A stretch of DNA of 64,000 nt. It comes from Melanocharis versteri. Its lineage: Eukaryota > Chordata > Aves > Passeriformes > Melanocharitidae. The translations under genes and the position numbers were made by a program. The stretch covers positions 82,937 to 146,936 of the forward strand of contig VZTG01010139.1 of the NCBI GenBank assembly GCA_013397845.1, read 5' to 3'. Shown piece by piece: positions 58,136 to 64,000 of the stretch. Each line of letters opens with the position of its first letter. Positions within the stretch are counted from its first letter, which is position 1. Under the pieces are notes generated by a model. That model saw nothing but the letters and a program-made list of their open reading frames with translations. It was not told the DNA's origin and made no database searches.

Positions 58136-59587
58136 CAAAACAAAACAAAAAAAACCCCAGAATGGTGTGGGATAAAAAACCATCCCTAGGACAATCACCT
58201 GCTCCAAAGAGACGCTCCCCCTTCCCGGTGTACGTTGGAGCTCACGTCTCCCCTGCATGAAATGTGAAGGGGAAAGGGTTTGATCCTGTCTTAATTTCTC
58301 TCAGACGTGTTGCTGACTTAGAATTTTTCTTCTATGACTCTTTAAGACATAATAAATCTTCGAGTTTTGTCCTCTTAGTATTTCCCTTTTTAAAAATTCT
58401 CTTTTCTCTCCTTTTATTTGTTTCTCTGTTTTTGCTCGTCTTCCCCAGCTAAGAAAATAAATTATCTCCTTCTTAATCTTCCTACTTTAAGAAACATTCA
58501 CCAGATGCCTTTTCTTTATAGTGAGGATGTATAAATGGAAGATGTATTTTTTTAATTCACCAGCCAGAAAAAAATAAGCAGAAGAGGCTGAAATATATTT
58601 TTTCCTGATCAAATCTACCACCTGACCCTCAGATCCTGGGAATCTTAATTAACAAGCTTTATCATGACTGTATGAGGTCACTAAAAAGCAAGAGCAGTGT
58701 TAGGATGTTTTTGAGATGTTGCCAACATGCATATTCACACTTCAGGTCTCTTTTTCTGCTCCTATTACTGCTGGTTTCTTGTTTTCTTTAAGTAAAATAA
58801 ATAATCTAGCTTGAAAATCAATGTTTTCTGTTTGTGTACTCAATAGACAAACTACAAAAGCAGATATTAAAAAAACCCTCTCCAAATCAAATGCAACAAA
58901 AACTATAAATAGGAGTAATTGATCACATATATGTTCAATCTGGAAGGCATTTTTGACTCAAAATTACTCTGACACCGATTTTTTTAAAGGCTCTGATTGC
59001 AGGATTTGCCTCTTCCTGCTGAAAGAAACCTGGAGCATGTGGTAGAAAGGTTTGAATTAGCAATTATGCCATTTTCAGTGAATAAGACATTCTCTCAGTT
59101 TCCAATAATTGGTAGCTCTCAGAGTCCTTCAGTCCTGCCACTCTCAGTGACAAAGACATTTAATCAGCCACTCAGAAAAAGTCCCCATTTTTTGTCTAAT
59201 AAGATATAAAGAAACTCTTTCAGTTAGTAAGTTAGGACTTCTGTGCTACATTTTTTATTTTTCACTCCATTTGTTCCACCCAGAACGCGGAACTGGCTGA
59301 GGCGGCTGGCCTCACCTGCAGGGATAGAGCTGCAGTCTTAAATCGCACATACTCATTGCTTTGGTTGGTTGGGTTGAGGTTTTTATGTGTGAGAGTAACT
59401 CTGCATATTTCATTTATTATTTTATCACCACTTCCCGTTTGAAATTGCCAGAATTATGCGGAGAACACAGAGAAACTGAGATGCCAAAATGCAGTTTCCT
59501 AAAAGCATCTACTGAAATGTTTCCACAGGGTCTTGTAATCATCAACAGAAATTAGTTGTGGTTTTTACAGAGTTATCAGCTTTCATG
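58136..59587. other. Unique sequence right of the CpG island
   Basis: 58136-58155 is an AAAAC simple run. The rest is AT-rich with nothing recognised; no matching acceptor or exon could be supported. Confidence 0.5.
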
Positions 59588-59832
59588 ATATTCACCAGGG
59601 GAGGTTTAGGTAGGACATCAGGAGGAAATTCTTCCTGGAAAGGGTGGTCAGGCAGTGGAAGGGGCTGCCCAGGGAGGTGGTGGAGTCCCCATCCCTGGAG
59701 GTGTCCATGGAATCACTGGACGTGGCACTCAGTGCTCTGGGCTGGTGACAAGGTGGGGGTCGGGCACAAGTTGGACTTGATGGCCTTGGACTTGGAAACC
59801 TTTTCCTCTCTCAATGATTCTGTGATTCTACT
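59588..59832 (+). mobile_element. CR1 3' end, plus strand
   Basis: AGGACATCAGGAGGAAATTC, GGAAAGGGTGGTCAGGCAG, GGAAGGGGCTGCCCAGGG, AGTCCCCATCCCTGGAGG, GGCACTCAGTGCTCTGGGC, AAGTTGGACTTGATGGCC and CTCAATGATTCTGTGATTCT. Complete 3' terminus, 5'-truncated, same subfamily as 44780-45482. Confidence 0.95.
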
Positions 59833-62627
59833 TGTCTGCTCACTTGATATTTTTGATAAAGCATAAAGCTGACTTATAAAATTTAAGAACGAAATGGAGA
59901 AGATATGGATCGGGACAAGGTGATGTCGGCCTTGCTATCCAAGGAGAGGAAAGAATTACCTGGATTTTCCCAGAATTCTGTGATTGCAATTGGCAGCCAG
60001 TGCTAAGGAGGGATTATACATGAGACAAGAGCATGTTTGCACCATAAAATCATATAATACTCACAAAAAGGAGTAGCTAATAAAGAAAAAACCACAGAAA
60101 CAGAGAGAAGAAAATACAGTCACAAAATTTATTTTCAGTTTAATGAAAAGATCCAATGTTTTCCTGCAAATGACTGTGAGACCTGATGGCACTGGGGTGG
60201 AGCCCAGATGGGGCTGAGAGCTGCTCAAAGTACTTCTGATCCACGAGGTTTAATTACACTGATATTTTAGTCAAACAATAGAGTGTGCTGGTTTCAATGA
60301 TCCTTTCCAAGTGTACTGGGAAAAGGTCAAAGCCTTCCTTTTGAAAAATACTCCAGGTTCTCTTGCTGTTGTTGTTTCATTGGATTGTGTATGGATATAA
60401 TAACTCTATATCTTGTTTTTATAATCTGATAAAGACTAGCAGAAATGGCTGTATCCAGTGAAAGGTTTAATGATCCCTCCAATGTCCCTCTGAGCGGATA
60501 TCCATGTTTTATTGGGTTCTTCCATTAGCTACCACCAGTGTTCGCAATAATATTATTGAGATTAAGATCTCTGCCTGCTGGAGTACAGCTTGGAGGTAAA
60601 TTGTTTATAATCCAAGTAAAATGTCTGGCCTTTCTGGGACAAAAAGGGAAAAACATCACTAACAAAGGCTGAGGAACAGGTGGTTTGTGAGCAAGGCTGA
60701 AGTGCACACCCAGGGCCGTGTGGATTTGCAAATCCTGCCAGGAGAACACAAGCCATTTGCATTCTGTGGGAGCTGGAGCTCTGATTTCCATCCCCATTCT
60801 TGCACACAGGCTGCAGTGATGCTGTGCCCCACACAGAGCTCTGCTGCTGCCACTGCCTTTGCAGAAAATCTTGGGGAATGGCGATCTGTTATTCCCAGGA
60901 ATTTTTAGCAATTGTATTGTAAATAGCAGGGCATAATTTTTTTGTCATAAAACTTTCAAAAATGAATTTAATTTCAGGTCATGCAATAAACATCAAGTGT
61001 GCTCTATACTGATTTCAAAGCTACAAGATTATCTATCAATTTTTCCAGCAGGCATGAAATGAATTTCAAAGTTTATGGGCTTTTGCTCACTTCCCTCCAA
61101 CTTTACTAGGGACAAATATGTGATTTGGAGTGAAAATTACAATGGGATGTTTTTTCATCATCTCAGTCTTCAAATGAAAAGCAAATGTGGTTATTGCAGG
61201 TAATGTTACTGACTCAGGGAATAGTCACTGTGGGAACTGAAGCCAAAATGGAGTCATAGCACCCCCCCATAAACCTTCCTGGCTAATTTGCTCATTGCTC
61301 CGGTCGCAGCACAGCTGTGTGGGAATTCTTGGCACCCAGGAGCACTCCATTTTCATTCCATCTCAACATTCAAGAGCAGAAATCTTTCTAAGGCAGTCCT
61401 GCAGTACTCATTTAGAGTTAATAACCAATCCTCCTGGGGCCTGGCGTTGTGGGGAGGGGGAGAACGCAGTGTTTTAGTGGTGCAGCTGTAGTGCTGTAAA
61501 GAGCACATAAAAAGAATAAATCTATAGTATCACTTTTCCTTCTGCTGGAAATAAATAGCAAAACATGCTACTTCTTCGTGTTGAGTAGAGAACAGCATTA
61601 AAGAGTAGCACCACACTATTTTTATATGCTGTTGGAGAGGGTGATGGGTCTGAGAAGTCAGGACTCAGGAGCAGTGCTGAGTGCTGAAGGCAACAGGATA
61701 AATGGAAACCTTTCACCTCCTTTTTTTTTTTTTTTAACCATAACTAAAGCTTGAAAGTCCTCCTCTTGGATGTGGCTTGTGATCTCTTAATTAAAAAAAA
61801 ATTAAATTTATCTTTTTTAGACTCCTACAACAGAAGAGACCTAGACTAAGAAACTTGTACCTCAGGTAAGAAGAGAAAACTCGCCTTGATTTTTGCTGCA
61901 AACTTAGGACCTGACTATTTTAAATCATAAAATAATGTCTACATATTTAGTTATAACTAACATTTTTTTCTTGTCTAAACACTAGAATTTTATAGAGAAT
62001 TATGCAAAATATATTTTTTTAGAACAAAGGGCGTAAAAAAAATTCCTCCTGCACTTCCTTTTCTGTTACAGGTTGTATAGAGAACTATATTGTATGTTTG
62101 CATATAGTACAAGATATGTGTAAACCTGGACCTGTTTGCAAACAGGTCTGACTTCCAATGTGTGTGTAGAACTTCAGTTCATGTCCTCAAATTTATTCTT
62201 CTTTTTTTGAAAGTCTAAAGGTCCCATTTCCTTGATTTTCTTACACTTTTCTCTTATATTTAATTATTGCTTTCTCTAGAAAGCAGGAAAAGGACCACTC
62301 AGATTAGCAGCTATACTTTATTTATCAGTGCAAGAATAGCTTGGCAATATTCTTAATTTTCTATTATGGAGAGCAAAGTGGTTACATAGCAACAAAATTT
62401 AAATCCTTATAATTTGGTTTTATTTGGGGTTTTTTTTCAATTCTGCCTTGACAGAACTGCATTGACAGTGCTAATTTAGGGGGTTGATGTTTCTATAAGA
62501 ATAGTTTCTAAGGTTTTCAGGACTTAAGGTTTTGGCTCTATATTGAGTAAAGGTTGACCAGTCCATTACAGCTCTGGACACAGAAAAATTAAAAATAAGA
62601 TTGGATAAATGTTATGTCTTGTGCGTT
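59833..62627. other. Unique non-coding sequence
   Basis: No gene or repeat recognised over 2.8 kb. 60660-60910 is GC-balanced; a minus frame of 128 codons (60525-60911) crosses it but matches no family I know. A T-run lies at 61721-61736. Confidence 0.5.
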
Positions 62628-62892
62628 TCACGGAATCACAGAATATCCTGAGTAGGAAGGGATCCCCAAGGATCATCCAGTCCAACCCCTGGCCCTGCAC
62701 AGACCCCCCAACAATCCCACCCTGTGCATCCCTGTGAGTGTTGTCCAAATGCTCCTGGAGCTCTGGCAGCCTCGGGGCCGCGCCCATTCCCTGGGGAGCC
62801 TGGTCAGTGCCCACCACCCTCTGGGGGAAGAACCTTTCCCTAATCTCCAGCCTGATCCTGCCCTGGCACAGCTCCAGCTGTTCCCACTGACA
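62628..62892 (-). mobile_element. CR1 3' end, minus strand
   Basis: TTCACGGAATCACAGAATATCC, TGAGTAGGAAGGGATCCCC, AGGATCATCCAGTCCAACCCC, CCAACAATCCCACCCTGTGC, TCCTGGAGCTCTGGCAGCC, CCACCCTCTGGGGGAAGAACC, CTGCCCTGGCACAGCTCCAG and CTGTTCCC at the end. Longer than its relative at 47157-47375. Confidence 0.95.
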
Positions 62893-63594
62893 TGTTAATT
62901 AAATCAAGAGCCATTGCTGAATGAAGGATCCTTTGTAAGAGTTGTCATTATTTGTTAATAAATTTAACGTTCAGTAACAGTCAAACTTTCCAACCTCTGA
63001 GAGCATTTTAAAATAGAACTCACATTAAGTGCCCTCCAAGTTTCCTTAAAATATAAGCCATTCTCAGGAGATTCAACCTCCTTACGCGGTTTTTTAAAAA
63101 TATATTTTTGCTGAAGAGCTTCAATCTCTTTTCCTTAACCTCTTCATGATATGAAGTAACCCAATTAAAGTCTATTGCCTTGGTTTTACAGATAATAGGT
63201 TTCAGTTAAGAGAGATCATGCTCTCTGCCAAAGGGCTAAAAAGAGAAAAAGGGCTCTGAAGTACATATGCATTGAAGTCTTAGATGGAAAAATTCTGTAT
63301 GTTATTGCCTAAATCAAATCTTTGCCTATGAATCTGGCAGATCTCTTTTAAATATCTTCAAATGATAGAGCTTTATGTTTGTTAACCACGTGCAATCTCA
63401 GGCAATCCATTTCAATCAAGCCTTGAGTGATGAGGACTAACAAACCATTAAACTTGAAAGAAACTCATTGAATGGATTTTACAGAGATTTCAGAGACAAC
63501 AGAGAGAGATTTTGATGGCTACTGTAACGTAACAGGTTATCATTGAAGTCCTCCAAGGAATCACCCTGATATATCTGCTGTTCAGTCTCCATTC
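62893..63594. other. Unique AT-rich sequence
   Basis: Nothing recognised between two CR1 copies. Confidence 0.55.
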
Positions 63595-63798
63595 ACTGGG
63601 AAGAAATCCTTCCCTGTGAGGGTGGGCAGGCCCTGGCACAGGGTGCCCAGAGAAGCTGTGGCTGGATCCCTGGAAGTGTCCAAGGCCAGGCTGGATGCGG
63701 CTTGGAGCAACCTGGGATAGTGGAAGATGTCCCTGTCCATGGCACAGGATGAGCTTTAAGGTTCTTTCCACCCCAGACCATTCCATTACGCCATGATA
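63595..63798 (+). mobile_element. CR1 3' end, plus strand
   Basis: GGGAAGAAATCCTTCCCTGTG, CTGGCACAGGGTGCCCAGAG, CTGGATCCCTGGAAGTGTCC, CTTGGAGCAACCTGGGATAG, GATGTCCCTGTCCATGG, GGTTCTTTCCACCCCAG and ACCATTCCATTACGCCATGA. The usual CTGCCCCTGGATCCC is shortened to CTGGATCCC by a small deletion. Confidence 0.94.
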
Positions 63799-64000
63799 GC
63801 TCTAGAATAAAACTCACTATGGTTTTGATAATAAAGGACCAAATTAAGCCACTTTGTTCTGCACATACCAGAACTTTCCAAAAGCCAAGAGTGGCTCAGT
63901 GCTTGAGAGTTCATGGTAAGGTGCCTTTTTTCAGGATGGCAGGCTGCACCCACATAATCATGTTTTCTGACTTAAGCTCTACCAATACTTTTCTAAGCTT
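63799..64000. other. Unique sequence at window end
   Basis: No recognised feature. Confidence 0.5.

Noticed and set aside
58163..58180. AGAATGGTGTGGGAT resembling a CR1 minus-strand tail
   Set aside because: The match is only about 15 bases and the surrounding terminal repeats and downstream blocks are absent.
57614..58189. Long frames in the CpG island (191 codons plus; 147 and 151 codons minus)
   Set aside because: Frames are open on both strands at once, as expected for CpG-rich DNA. No domain, signal peptide or known first-exon peptide is recognisable. The island is kept as regulatory only.
60525..60911. 128-codon minus-strand frame with several cysteines
   Set aside because: Considered as an exon of a cysteine-rich protein, but spacing fits no known finger or EGF pattern, and overlapping frames on both strands are also open.
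1..64000. tRNA, rRNA, snRNA or microRNA genes
   Set aside because: I looked for cloverleaf-type A/B boxes and familiar small-RNA sequence while reading and saw none I could support; covariance-model searches would be needed to exclude them.

Overview
The window looks like non-coding DNA from a bird, most likely a songbird (passerine). The basis is the repeat content: about 34 fragments of the avian LINE CR1, many with the passerine-style 3' end (on the minus-reading strand: TGGTTTGGGTTGGAAGG, then CCATGGGCAGGGACA and CTTGGACACTTCCAGG), plus a few avian endogenous-retrovirus LTRs. The species call is inference. I found no protein-coding gene, no exon I can defend and no RNA gene. Every long open frame is a chance frame or lies in GC-rich CR1 sequence.

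Layout. 1-20 kb: mostly single-copy AT-rich sequence with two old LTR pieces (about 2.44-2.92 kb and 18.31-18.66 kb) and scattered CR1 tails. The exception is a CR1 ORF2 segment (9.19-9.95 kb, minus) covering the endonuclease/RT junction. 20-21.4 kb: a solo LTR on the minus strand, beside a 218-bp contig bounded by Ns that repeats its edge. 21.4-40.5 kb: AT-rich unique sequence with CR1 tails, a 15-bp minisatellite (28.88 kb), an AAAAT microsatellite (31.2 kb) and a 10-bp tandem repeat (36.28 kb). 40.5-49.9 kb: the densest CR1 block, holding a 41-bp triplication and a perfectly identical inverted 245-bp pair next to an N. 53.4-55.0 kb: a nest in which a solo LTR with a perfect 5-bp target duplication splits a minus-strand CR1, which abuts a plus-strand CR1. 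57.64-58.14 kb: the one CpG island, the best candidate for a promoter. 58-64 kb: unique sequence with three more CR1 copies.

There is no operon or pathway to describe. CR1 copies occupy roughly 15 percent of the window by my boundary estimates, all 5'-truncated, broken by stops or internally deleted. The two TSD-flanked LTRs belong to one family and sit in opposite orientations about 33 kb apart. I did not find a convincing new biological system. The items most worth checking are the CpG island, the probable assembly artefacts at the N positions, and a few candidate regulatory stretches.
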